Of a stretch of DNA of 64,000 nt, positions 23,937-35,450 are shown one piece after another; the first letter of the stretch is position 1, and each line of letters starts with the position of its first letter. The notes under the pieces were generated by a model. The model had not been told where the DNA came from and did no database searches. It was given only the letters and a program-made list of their open reading frames with translations. The DNA lies in the NCBI GenBank assembly GCA_020137815.1, contig CM035358.1, positions 519,356 through 583,355 on the forward strand. Reading direction: 5' to 3'. The stretch comes from Hormiphora californensis (taxonomy: Eukaryota > Ctenophora > Tentaculata > Cydippida > Pleurobrachiidae). The translations under genes and the position numbers were made by a program.

Positions 23937-26900
23937 ATGTATTGTGCGGAATCTTCAGAATCGGATCCAAGGTTAGTTTCAAGTTCAAGGCCTCAGGCGG
24001 CTTGTCGGGCCAAACACTGGTGTGTCCATGTCCCCAACAACTGAGCACTTCTGCATAAGTAGAAGTTATTTCTCTAATTCCCGGTTAATTAAAACTCGAT
24101 CCAAATAATAAATATGAACCACGTGAGTTCACCACAGAGATCACCCTCTCCACATCTAATTCCCGGTTCCCCAATATAAATACCAAACACTTCTTTCGTA
24201 TGTCTATTCTATTAAATTGCGGCTGCTTCTCAACTTTATTTTGTATGACCACCATTTCCCCAATTTCAGTCTAACGACGGTACAAGTTGGAGACTTCCAA
24301 TTTACAGAAGAGAGAATAGTTGAAATGGACAAACAACAATTCAACGACATTTTGCAGGTGGCTTTCAGATTTTATTAGAACATTCCGATTTCATTATATT
24401 AGATTTAGTTTAGGACAATAATGGGCAATGGACAGTCAGTCATTCAGATTTAGTTGGCAAGTTTGTTCATTCGATATACTCGATATAGATATGAGCACTC
24501 GTATCGTTGATTTCTTTGTGCATTTTCATATCGATTTATAGAAGTTGGTTATAACAATATAACAACAACATTGTGGATAACTTAGGATTGGTTCGGTTTG
24601 TAACCTTAGGGCTTAGGGATCCGTTGCTTACCTTGGGCCTATTAGAATACTAATGGGAAGTGCAGGGTCTGAAGAGAGCTAGGTAGAAAATAGGGAGAGA
24701 TAGATATCAAATTGGAGTCTGTAGGGGAATTGAAAGAAATGAGGGATGGACTGAGCGACCACACTCTCTTCGCTCCATTCTCTAGCTGAGACGTGACTGT
24801 ATCCCTCAAAGTCACTTTTCATTCTTTGCCGATGCACTACACATCACCAAAATTGAACCCCGGAGTAACAGAGAATAAAAAAAAGGGGAAAAAAAAAAAA
24901 AAGGGGAAAAGGGCCCCCAAAAAGGAAGCAAAAAGAAAGAGGAAAGGGAGGAAACCCCGAAAGAAAATAAAAGGCCCCCTTTTTAAAACGGGGGGAAAAA
25001 GCCCCAAAAAAAAGGGGGGGGACGGGGCCCCCCAAAACGCGGGGGCCCCCCCCGGGGGAAAACAAAGGGGAAAAACCCCCCCCCCCCCCCAAAAAAAAAA
25101 AAAAAAGGGGGGGGGGGGCCCAAAAATTTTTTAAAAAAAAAGGGGGGAAAAAAAAAAAATGAATTTGGGGGCCAAGGGGGAAAAAAAAAAGGGGGGGAAG
25201 GGAAGAAGGAAGGACAAAAAACCCGGGACCACAAAAAAGAAACATAAGAGAAGGGGGGGGATAGAAGGGAAACCGGGGAAAAAATTTTAAAAGGGAGGAA
25301 GAAGAAGCAGGGGAAGAAAAAAAGGAGGAGAAGGGGAAGCCCCGAAGGAGGAAAAGAAAAAGGGGAAGAGAAAGAGAGAAAAAGGAAAGGAGAAAGAGGG
25401 GGGGGGCCCGGGGGAGGGAGGGAAAGAAGGGGGAAGGAAGAAAAGAGAAAGGAGGGGAAGCGAGAGGAGAGAGGAGGAGAAAGGGGAAAAGGGAAGGAGG
25501 GAAGGAGAAAGGGAGGGGGAGGAGAAGGGAGGGAAGGAAAGGGAGGAGGGGAAGGAGGGAAGAGGGAGGGAGAGAGAGGAGAGGGGGGAGGGGGTAAGGA
25601 AGGAAGGGGAGGAAAAGAGAGAGAAAAGGGAGGGGAGAAAGAAGGAGGGGGAGGAAGGAAAGAAAGGGAGGGGGCAAAAGGGAAAGGGGAAAGAGTAAGA
25701 GAAAGGGGGGATGAAGGAAAAGGGAAAGAAAAGGAAAGGGGTTTATCGGGTTTCTCTAAAGATTGGTTTTTAAAGGTGGAACCCAATCCCCGGCCGACGG
25801 GAAAACATTTCAAAGAATGGCCCAGTGAATTGTAAATTTGATCAATGGGAAAGAATATTAACTATGGACCTTTTATCACGTCAAAAAGGGGAATTAATTT
25901 TTGATTTTTGGGTGGGTTTAAAATCTGGTGGCAGGCATTGGGGTTGTGTAGCCCCCATATTGGGTTGTAAGAGCAATTGATTAAATCTCCCTCCCCCATT
26001 TAGTGGAGAGAAATAATTAGTTGCCCTCCAAGGAGGATATTTGATTAGTTTTAGAAGAAATTTCCGGGAGAGAGGGAGAGAGGGAGAGAGGGGAAAAGGG
26101 TGTTAATTGATTAAGAGAGTGAAGACTAAAAACTACGCAACTAAAAGATGTGTAGCTGGGCGTGAAAGGGGTGTGTAACTAGTGGCAACTGGAGGTATGA
26201 CGTGCTTCCTGTTGTTGTATATCCAGAGGGTGTGTGTGTGTGTCGTGTACCTCCCGTACTTCCACCCACTTGCTGTCGTTGGGGAGCAGCGATCCCTAGA
26301 TTTCACAGTTCTCTCCTCAGGTCACCAACACACATGGCTGCCCAGAGCGCCGTGCTCGATCTCCCGGTCAGGTCCCACCAAGGTAGCGCCGGGTTTCCCC
26401 GGTACCCCCTAGTGGTACCCTTCCATTGGAAGACACGAGTCGACAGACGAGAACTGTTTCGATAAAGAGCATGAAGGTCACCACCAACAGCAGGCGCACT
26501 AGTACTACTGTACCAGTCTTACGGTACTGGGTTTCCCCAGAATAGGTTAAATCGCCGAACGATAGTGCGCGTTCATCTTCACCATGATGAGGCACCATTT
26601 GTGCACTACCACCTGCCTGTTTCCAGGCGTGTACCTCTGATCGGGGTACAGTGGTAGGGTTCGGTCCATCGAGTCGTCATAGCAGCTATGATCGAGTCGA
26701 CCCAGGTGGCGCTGTTCTTTTTGTTTTGCCGATCTAGTTGTGGGGGGCCAGTCCAAAGACTAGTGACTTGGTTTGTATTGCGCTTTTGCTAGTTGCGGAT
26801 TGCTTCTGCCGTGATGGTTTCAACAGACTCTACCTGATGAGATCAGGACTTTGCCAGTGTGCACTTTTAAACTACCGTTGGTATAGAATCATTTTGGTGG

Positions 26901-29900
26901 TAGCGTTATGTTTTATTTGAATAGACCGGATTTGGTGACTACGTTGGTGAGTTTCCTTAGTTCCAGTGGCTCGTCTTCATTGTAAATGTTTTCTTTGATG
27001 TTTTGATACTCTTGAGTGAATCTGAGGTGGTCAAGGTCAGGACAGTTTAGTAGTTTGTGTTTGGAGTTTTCTCTTTCCCCACATAACTCACAGTTGGGAT
27101 TTATGGAAGGGTCTCTGTGGGAGAGGGCGCTTCCTAGGTTGTTCTGGCCCGATATGGCCAGTGTCGGACTTCTCATTGTCTCCTTGTTTTTGATTGTTAG
27201 TTTAGTGTTTTCTCTAATAATCTTTCCGATAATCGTTGTGGTAAATTCAGAGTAATTTTTCGTCTTTAGTTCGGCGATTGTCCCTGTCTTGTGTTGTTGT
27301 TTCAGCTTTGTCGTTATTTGACTCTTTGTTTGTCCTAGTGCATTCTGGGTGTTTTGCTGTTTGCAGTCGCTTGTTTTGTTATTTGGTCTGCCCTCTCATT
27401 GCCTTCTATGTTTGCGTGGGCCTTCACCTTTACTATTTCTACGCCATTATCTCTTTGCAGTTCGTGTATACTTCGTAGAGTTTCGGTTAGTTGTTTAGAG
27501 TTTGAGAAGTTTCTTGTTAGTCTTCTCAGTGTAGTGCTAGAGTCGGTGTGGATCACTAGGTGTGACTCCTTTGTTTCCAGTTCTAGTAGTTTCTTTATTA
27601 CCATATGTATTGCCAGTAGCTCTGCTTGGTTTATGGTGTTTTCGGGTGCAAGGGGCTCTTGAAGGATGATTTCCTGGTTATCCATGTAGATTATGGCTCC
27701 TGCCCCTGTCACGTGTGTTGAGTCTATCTTAATTCTTGACCCATCTGTGTACGCGTTTATTACTTTGTTCTTGCTCAGTTGGGAGTTTTGTTCAAAGGTT
27801 ATATCGGTGTATTTTGTCTGGTCGATGGCATTAGGAGTTTTTAGGCTTGTTAAGAGTAATTTCATCGCCTTCGAGTGCGTTAGATGCGCTCTTTTTTCGT
27901 GGAAGGGGTCTGTCCACCAGTTTCCCTCAGCCTTCAGGTGTATGTAGTTGTTGATACTTTCTTTGTTGATATGGTAGGTGACATCGTCCACTCCTGCCAT
28001 TGTGGTTAGCACTATGTGCTGAGTGTGTTCGTGTCCTCCGGTGATCCTTCTAGTGATAGAGTTCTGTGCTGCTTCCAGCTTCATCTTGAGTGTTTGGTTT
28101 TTCAGTACTTTCTGTCCCCATATGCCTGCCCCGTACGTCAGGGTCTTCATAAGTATATTGTCGTGAACGTATCTGCCTTGGGCTGTGCTTATTCCCCATT
28201 TTGTTGTCATGAGGTGTCTCAGTGGTCTCGCAAATCGTTTGATTGTTTCTGTTTTATTTTGGACGTGGGCTTTGTAGTTTAAGTTTTTGTCCAGGGTTAC
28301 TCCTAGATACATCGCCTGGTTTGTGACTGGGATAGTTTCTCCTTCCACTATTATCTCTTTCAGATTTGGCTTTTTCGCGGGGTTGTGGAAGGCCACCACT
28401 TTTGTTTTTGGTGTGCTAAGTTTCAATCCTTGTTTATTTGCCCATTTTGTAATCATCGAGATGTGTTTTTCAATTTTTTCTTTCATTGTTAGGTTAAGGT
28501 CTATTCCTGTTACTATCAGTACCAGGTCATCTGCGTAGAGCACTATTATTTCCAGATCGCATTCTGTTGTTTGTATCGTGTTCATACACATGTTCCATAG
28601 GAGAGGTGATAGTATTCCTCCCTGTGGGGTTCCTCTTTCTATTTTGGTTTCTGTGGTCTCTCCGTTCATTTCCAATATTATTGTTCTGTTTCTTAGGATT
28701 ATGCTTATCCAGTTGTAGATCTCTTTCGTCACACCGCAGTTGTCCATTCCTCTTTCGAGAGCTTGGAAGCTGACTTTGTCAAATGCTCCCTCAATGTCGA
28801 GGAAAGCTGCTAGCCCGAATTGGTTGTCCGCTAGTGAGTTTTCTATTCTTGCAGTTACACTATGTAGCGCTGAGATTGTCGATTTTCCTTTTCTGAAGCC
28901 GTGTTGTATATCTAGTAGCTTGCAGTCAATTTTCATATCATCTTTCATGAAGTTTTGTATTCCCCCTTCCATTACTTTTAGCAGGTTAGATGTCAGACTT
29001 ATTATCCTGTAACTTTTGGGGTTGGTGTAGTCGGTTTTTCCTTCTTTCGGGATAATTATTCCTTTGCTTTTTAACCAGATTTTTGGTATTAATCCATGTG
29101 TGCATGTGACTCCTTTATTCCCATTTCTAGCAGTTTCTTTATTACCGATTGTATTGCCAGTAGCTCTGCTTGATTTATGGTGTTTTCGGGTGCTGTTACT
29201 TTGCCAGAATCCAGTTTCTGGTCTTTGTCATATTTGTTTTGTTGTATCGTGTATCGCCGATACTATCGGAAATTTAAATGTTTCAATATCAAGCAAAAGT
29301 GAAAAAAGATATCTATAAAGTCGCCTGACCGGGATTTGAACCTGGCATCTTATGCTTCTTAGCCCAGATTGTGGCCATTAGACCACGGAGCTGTTAGGTA
29401 CAGTGCAATTCAGATATACTTATCCTGTGCCGAGATTAGAAATTTTGGCAGAGGTTCCCCAGGGGCTCCTGGCCCCTACTCGGTTTTTCAAGAAAGATCA
29501 CCCGGCCAGATTCTGGCCCGCCGGTGCCTGTTATTGGAGCAACAGGAGCCCTTGCACAAAAGCTTTATTGGCACTTGAGTAATGTTGGTATATATTTACT
29601 AAGTGTTATCGTGTTGGTCGTAGGGCAGGATTCCCTCAATTTGTGTTAATACCATTTGTTACAGTTGACCGCACTTTATTGATCCATCAGGCCCCAGGAT
29701 CGCGGCTACGGGACCTATCCCTGGCCTTTCCCCAGAGAGACCTCCCTCCCCGGGTCCTTCCTGCGAAGGACCCGCAGCACCCACCCCCCATGAGATTAGG
29801 CCCTAGGCTGCCACAGGGAGTCAGAAAATCCTGTCACCTGACTCCCCCCGCAGCTATATCCAGAGGGTGCAGCTAAAACTTGTATAGATTTTTTAGTTCC

Positions 29901-30682
29901 TCCTGAGTGCAGAGTGGATACTGGCTAGGAAAATTCTAATAAAAACCACCATAATTTGTATATATTTGGGGGTCATTAGATTGTGTATTACAACTGTAAC
30001 GAATGACTCATTGATTCAGGGAATACCAGAGATCCAGAGTATCCTACTTCGTGATATGAGGAGGAGGGGTTTAACAAGGAAGGCTGTTCAGAAGTGTAGA
30101 CAGAGACAGAATATCAGAATGCATGAACTGGATCAGAGGAAACGATATCTGCAGAACCAACTAACTGAGGCAATTAGGGTATGTTATCATTTGTTATTTT
30201 GTCGCCATGTCACCATCAATTAGGGTAGGTTATCTGTTATCATTTGTTATCTTGTCGCCATGTCACCACTATCAATTAGGGTAGGTTACCATTTGTTATC
30301 ATTTGTTATTTTGTCGCCATGTCACCATCAATCTGTCAGCGCGCAAGAACTGTGGTCAGAGCATTGGTAGGTTATTATTTTCTCGCCATACTATCATTTA
30401 TCACCATTAATTGAATGTTAACCACAAGGATCCCCCTCTTCACTGTTAATTGCAAATGTTAACCACAAGGATCCCCCTCTAATAGACTCCCTCTCTTCAC
30501 AGATTCAGGAACGGAAGGCAAACGAGTACGAGTTAGTTAGGGCACGATATGAGCACGTCCAGAGGCTAGTTGTGGAGTATCTCCAGGAGAACCCTCTAGC
30601 AACAACCCAGGGATCTCCCAGTAGCTCTATCATTCCGACCACTACCTCAGCTTCAATACCTGTTACTACAGCTACCCGCTAA
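23937..30682 (+). CDS. Short CNC-type bZIP transcription factor
   Basis: Exons 23937-23971, 24270-24357, 30020-30178 and 30503-30682; 153 residues, phases closing. The CNC motif precedes the basic region: IVEMDKQQFNDILQ, then SILLRDMRRRGLTRKAVQKC, matching the CNC pattern (LIRDIRRRGKNK..AQNCRKR in NRF proteins). A leucine zipper-like helix follows to about residue 120, then a Ser/Thr tail ending TTATR. CNC factors (NRF, Skn-1, Cnc) pair with small Maf proteins and control stress genes. This model lacks the large N-terminal activation and regulatory region, so it may be a short isoform, a repressor-type member, or have missed upstream exons. The second intron is 5.7 kb and filled with repeats. 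Confidence 0.75.
24870..25900. other. Purine-rich homopolymer-inflated tract, probable sequence artefact
   Basis: Almost the whole stretch is G and A runs with scattered C runs, with many homopolymers of 5-18 bases. Two proline/phenylalanine/serine-rich ORFs of about 277 codons on the minus strand come only from this composition. It lies in an intron of the CNC-bZIP gene. It reads like low-quality consensus rather than a biological repeat. Confidence 0.6.
25901..26900. other. Intronic stretch without recognised feature
   Basis: Part of the second CNC-bZIP intron. Short ORFs of 60-87 codons at 26182-26756 on both strands were examined and none showed a family signature. Possibly degraded repeat. 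Confidence 0.35.
26913..29105 (-). pseudogene. 5'-truncated LINE: reverse transcriptase plus RNase H, frameshifted
   Basis: Minus-strand open frame 29105-27335, continuing after a one-base shift in 27176-26913. Reverse transcriptase landmarks: PKSYRIISLTSNLLKVME, GFRKGKST, FLDIEGAFDKVS, GTPQGGILSPLLWN, and the catalytic LYADDLV. An RNase H domain follows: INAYTDGSRI, INQAELLAI, VIHTDSSTT and VKAHANIEGNERAD. The C-terminus carries CELCGERENSKHKLLNC, a zinc-like motif. RT plus RNase H suggests the I/Jockey superfamily (I, Ingi or Outcast-like). The 5' part with the endonuclease is missing. It lies antisense in the CNC-bZIP intron. Confidence 0.85.
29107..29210 (-). pseudogene. Second RNase H fragment from a related LINE
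   Basis: Encodes ENTINQAELLAI then VIKKLLEMGIKESH on the minus strand, a diverged duplicate of the RNase H segment at about 27550-27650. It is joined directly to the truncated RT start in another frame, so the LINE locus is a chimaera. Confidence 0.75.
29322..29396 (-). repeat. tRNA-like sequence, possible SINE head
   Basis: The minus strand has an A-box-like TGGTCTAATGG and a perfect B box GGTTCAAATCC at tRNA spacing, but acceptor-stem ends do not pair and the anticodon arm is poor. More likely a tRNA-derived SINE or tRNA pseudogene than a working tRNA. Confidence 0.45.
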
Positions 30683-31043
30683 CATAGTGTCTCTCGGAGC
30701 GGCCTATAGACTAGCAGAGAGTATGCGAAACTCAAGGCAGTAGTTTTTTGTCGAACTGTAGTGAGACGTGAGTTGCAGTGAGACGTGAGTTGTTTTTTTT
30801 TCTTTAATTTTTATGGACTTTTAAATTCATCTGATTCCATGGTGAATTGACGAACTGTGATATACAGTTTGTACTTTGTATTATGACGATATTGAGCTCC
30901 GCCACATCATCACATTGTGTACTATTAGTACCATTACCCCTCATGTAACAGCTGTGTGCTTCCTTTTGGACGTGGGAATTATTGCTGGTTGTGATGTAAT
31001 CTTTTCAAAAGTTTTCACTAAGTTTGAGTTTTGTCTTTTGCAG

Positions 31044-31139
31044 CGACTACAGAATCACTCATGTCAAGAGCTGTTAGGGGGCCTATCAATATCTGCAGTT
31101 AACGACCAACAACAAGCAGTTGTCCCATCAAATGTTTAA
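31044..31139 (+). CDS. Possible alternative last exon of the CNC-bZIP gene
   Basis: A TTTTGCAG acceptor is followed by an open frame of 31 codons and TAA, in the same phase as the donor after 30178. It encodes RLQNHSCQELLGGLSISAVN then a glutamine-rich tail. Spliced from exon 3 it would replace the usual tail and shorten the zipper. No transcript evidence; it may be chance. Confidence 0.3.
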   Translation, partial: RLQNHSCQELLGGLSISAVNDQQQAVVPSNV

Positions 31140-31774
31140 ACTCTCACTTCAATGTAACGCGCAATGTTTCACTTGTAATGAGTTGATGTTGCCAGCATTT
31201 GCTATGTAACGCGCACTCTGTACACTAGCCTGCGCGAGGATGTCTGCAAGAGAGTAGTTTGGATTGGCGCGTTACATTCACACACAGCATCAGAGCGGGA
31301 ATAACTTCTTTTAATTCTAAGGAGGCAATTGTCGAACGAAGCTGAAGTCATCTCTCTCACAGACACGTACAACAAGAGATATATAGAGAGGAGATGTGTG
31401 TGTGTGTGTGGGATTGTTAACAAAAGAATAACAACTGAATTTCAAGGAAACTAAACTCTGTTTTGTACACATTCACATTAACTGTCATAAAATAATGAAA
31501 AACATATGAATCTACAAACAAAGCCATCAGTTAGGAAGGAATTAATCCAGCACACTCCCGCAGTTTGTTTTCACACAACTATCACCGTTTTTGCATGACA
31601 GCTCGCCAACCGACCCGGAGAATATATGGGACACCCTGTATAAACATGCATGATTAATAAAACTTTATCTTACACCTGACATACCACACTTTTTAAAAGC
31701 TATATTTTATAAGCTAAACACTTTCATCTTTGGTTAAAGTTCTCTCTCCGGTATTACACAGTCCACTTGGTATC
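31140..31774. other. Convergent intergenic region with three GTAACGCGC motifs
   Basis: No coding region seen. The motif TGTAACGCGC occurs at 31153-31162 and 31205-31214, and inverted at 31267-31276. A short GT repeat lies near 31393-31410. Confidence 0.5.
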
Positions 31775-34095
31775 TTACTCCTCTCTCTTTGTGAAGGTAA
31801 CCCTGAAGTCAGGACCAGGGGTTGGAGTGAGATCGTTAAGATACCTCACCAGCTCCTTCCCCATTCTCTGAGAAGAGCTAAACTTGAAATTGTAGATCAT
31901 GTACGCAAGTAGAATCCTCAACTCCATTTGTGCGAATCTCTGTCCAACACAATTCCTAGGTCCGGCTGAGAATGGGATATAAGAATACGGGTTCCTTGCC
32001 TTCATTTTCTCAGGTGTAAACCTGTACGGATCAAATTTCTCCACATCTCCCTCCCAGTTCTCAGGATCTCTGTGTATATGATAGATACCAATATCAATAT
32101 TGCTGCCCGCTGGAAGGGTATACCCGCCAGTAGTAAGAGGCTGACTCAGTTTCCTACCGACTACAGATGCAGGGGGTTGGAGTCTCAGAGTTTCCTTGAT
32201 CACCATGTTCATGAGGGGTAGGTTGCTGAAATCTAACTCGGAGATATCCCTCCCAGCTAACTGCTCCATTATCTCAGTGTGCAGCTTCTCCTGCCACTCA
32301 TCATACTCACACAGGTACGCCAAACAGAATGAGATGGTGCCAGTGGTTGTTCCCTGTCCAGCTAACAAGATAGTGTTACACTCCCCAACCATTTGATCCT
32401 CAGTCAACTCTCCCTTCTCCTTTTGTTCTAACACCATCAGGTCCAGGAACCCTCTCTTTCCATTATGTAACTCAGTACGACCCTCATCCAATGCCTTCCT
32501 TCTCTCTGCCACCAGGCCCAAAACAAACTCTCTCAGTTTGGCCATGCCTTCTTTGTATGCCTTCCCTTCAGCCGTCTTCTCCCAAATCCACCAGATCTGT
32601 CCACTGTAGGACAGACCCTTGTTCAACAGAGCCATATTAATCTGGTACATCGCACCAAAGAAGGGCTCGTACGCAGCACGGGACTCAAATGTTGTGTTAA
32701 ATGATGTCTCACAGAGAGATAGGAATGTGATCTCCTGCATTGTACCGCACACCAAATGATCAACGGGTTTCTCTTCAAGGTCTGATATGAGGAACTCAGC
32801 GTGCCGCCTGATCGTCTTTACAAAGTCGTCCAGAATGTTGAAATGGAAGGCTGGAGTCAACATCTTCCTTCGTGTATACCATTCAGTGCCGGGGAGGATT
32901 AGGACACTATCTTTCAGGAAACTGATAGGGAGAGGGGATGATTAGGACACTATCTTTCAGGAAACTGATAGGGAGATGGGATGATTAGGACACTATCTTA
33001 CAGGAAACTGATAGGGAGAGGGGAGGATTAGGACACTATCTTACAGGAAACTGATAGGGAGAGGGGAGGATTAGGACACTATCTTTCAGGAAACTGATAG
33101 GGAGAGGGTAGGATTAGGATACTATCTTTCAGGAAACTGATAGGGAGAGGGGAGGATTAGGACACTATCTTACAGGAAACTGATAGGAAACTGATAGGGA
33201 GAGGGGAGGATTAGGACACTATCTTTCAGGAAACTGATAGGGAGAGGGGAGGATTAGGACACTATCTTTCAGGAAACTGATAGGGAGAGGGGAGGATTAG
33301 GACACTATCTTTCAGGAAACTGATAGGGAGAGGGGAGGATTAGGACACTATCTTACAGGAAACTGATAGGGAGAGGGGAGGATTAGGACACTATCTTTCA
33401 GGAAACTGATAGGGAGAGGGGAGGATTAGGACACTATCTTTCAGGAAACTGATAGGGAGAGGAGAGGATTAGGACACTATCTTTCAGGAAACTGATAAGG
33501 AGAGGGGAGTGGTTAGTCGCATATCAAACGACGTGAAAGAAAGAGGGCGTCACTTTTGTAATAGACAGGACTTTGTTTATTTGCGTACTTGGGAAAAAAA
33601 GTTAAATTTATTTAATCTTAACACTTACTCGGTGAACTCATCATATTGGAAACTCTTGTTGACATTAACATTGCACTTTAGGAGTGGTTCGGCGGTCTGG
33701 GCAGTATTCAGGGACATGTTACTAACATTAAAGAACTTCATATGCGTCACTGGACCGTGTTTAGCTGGGTCTGTGATATCGAAATATGTCTCCTCATATC
33801 TGAAAAAAGCATGAAAATGTTTTTATAGTCACGAAAACTAAGACAACCAGAAAACAAACTACATAGATCTAATATTATTAATATGATTTCCTACACTCGA
33901 GAAGTACACTACAACTGGAAGTAAACCAACTCACTTGTGGAGGGTCTCCTTGGTAATGCCAAAGAAGTGGTGCATGTGCCCAGTTAGATACCTCCATCCC
34001 GGGGTAATGGGAACACCACTAGTGTTGCGGACAAAGTAGAACCAGAAGAGGAAGACCAGGGTGAGGATACTCACCAGGCCTAGAGAGAGCAACAT
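31775..34095 (-). CDS. Cytochrome P450, CYP4-like (microsomal)
   Basis: Exons 34095-33935, 33799-33629 and 32921-31775; 492 residues, phases closing. The N-terminus is a membrane anchor (MLLSLGLVSILTLVFLFWFY) followed by a proline-glycine hinge. Helix C shows WYTRRKMLTPAFHF; the I-helix oxygen-binding motif AGQGTTTG is at about 298-305, ExxR (ETLR) at 354-357, FDPYRF at 407-412 and the haem loop FSAGPRNCVGQRFAQ with ligand Cys435. CYP4 enzymes hydroxylate fatty acids and related lipids at the ER; substrate unknown here. The CYP4 I-helix usually has AGHDTT; here it is AGQGTT. Minisatellite arrays abut both exon 1 and exon 3. Confidence 0.93.
32890..33508. repeat. 43-base minisatellite carrying the P450 exon 3 splice acceptor
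   Basis: Fourteen copies of a 43-base unit. On the gene's sense (minus) strand each unit holds a pyrimidine tract, CTATCAG acceptor and the first 29-31 bases of exon 3 (encoding FLKDSVLILP); the copy at 32890-32921 is the coding one. Neighbouring copies differ by a few bases (TTTCAG or TTACAG, GGATG or GGAGG). Confidence 0.95.
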
Positions 34096-34634
34096 GGGGC
34101 GCTATAATAGAGGGGAGGGTTAGAGCAACATTGGGCGCTATAATAGAGGGGAGGGTTAGAGCAACATGGGGCGCTATAATAGAGGGGAGGGTTAGAGCAA
34201 CATGGTTCTATAATAGAGGGGAGGGTTAGAGCAACATGGGGCGCTATAAAGGGAGGGGAGGGTTAGAGCAACATGGGGCGCTATAAAGGGAGGGGAGGGT
34301 TAGAGCAACATGGGGCGCTATAATAGAGGGGAGGGTTAGAGTAACATGGGGCGCTATAATAGAGGGGAGGGTTAATAGGGCAACATGGGGCGCTATAAAG
34401 GGAGGGGAGGGTTAGAGCAACATGGTTCTATAATAGAGGGGAGGGTTAGAGCAACATGGGGCGCTGTAATAGAGGGGGGATAGAGCAACATGGGGCGCTA
34501 TAATAGAGGGGAGGGTTAATAGAGCAACATGGGGCGCTATAATAGAGGGGAGGGTTAATAGAGCAACATGGGGCGCTATAATAGAGGGGAGGGTTAGAGC
34601 AACATGGTGCTATAAAGGGAGGGGAGGGTTAGAG
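34089..34634. repeat. About 36-base minisatellite carrying the P450 start codon
   Basis: About fifteen units with the plus-strand core GCAACATGGGGCGCTATAAT, starting at the true P450 initiation codon (34095-34093) and running upstream of it. On the sense strand each upstream unit reads ATG TTG CTC TAA, then a C/T tract and TTATAG. Confidence 0.93.
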
Positions 34635-35450
34635 AATCACGGTCATAGGGGTAGAGGTTACAACTGGAATATGGTAAATAAGGTTTATAAATCTTGGATC
34701 AAATATTGAAGAAGAAATGAACAGTTTGAACCGAGTAACAAATATTCAAAGCCTCGTAAGAGCAAATCAAGGGAGGGAAGGGATCGACAGTGGATGGAGA
34801 AGCAATTTAAGAAACATAGCTTGAGAAGTAGGAAGAACATCACTGAAGCCGACACGGCGAGAGAACTAAAGGCAGGATAGCATTTGATAGAAAAACAGCT
34901 CACTAGACAGGGGAGTAAGCTAAAGAATGGGGAGAGTGGCATACAAAACAAACATGCTGTATGTGATGGGCGAATGTTAGATCATCAACAAACAGAGAGA
35001 GTCGACACACATAGAGAGAAAGCTCTGTATTAAACTCCCTCTCACCCCCATCCACGCACCTGTATGTGTCCCAGTTAACACACGTGTGAGCTAAGCAATT
35101 TAAATCCTGAGGAGCATAATCAGATAGAGCTTCTTATATGTCCAGCTCATAAGTCATATTCACCCCATATATGGGCATACGATTGAAAAAGGCTCACTCA
35201 TGAGATTTGCAATATAACCATGAGATCATAAAAAGGGAAGTATTAAATAATTTACTAGCTCGAATTCTAACTGTGATTTCACGTCGATAGGAAGAGCGAG
35301 AAGGCACTTCAAAGGAAAACTCCGCAGAACAACTTGAAATTACCACTCAAACATTCCCTGATCATTGTTGGGAACCTTCCAAAAGTGCATTTCCGTCTCA
35401 TTTCACTGCGTCAATGTCTCTGACAGTAAATAAAAAGCACACACAACGTC
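34635..35450. other. Intergenic region between P450 and BUB3
   Basis: About 800 bases, AT-rich. No ORF with family likeness and no tandem array. It should contain the P450 promoter or 5' UTR exon (minus strand) and the BUB3 3' UTR. Confidence 0.4.

Noticed and set aside
24793-25813. Lys-rich and Pro/Phe/Ser-rich ORFs of 113-277 codons
   Set aside because: They come from the homopolymer-inflated purine tract and reflect composition only.
26182-26756. Cluster of 60-87 codon ORFs on both strands
   Set aside because: No recognisable domain and no consistent splice structure.
29322-29396. Functional tRNA
   Set aside because: A and B boxes are present but acceptor ends do not pair; kept only as a tRNA-like sequence.
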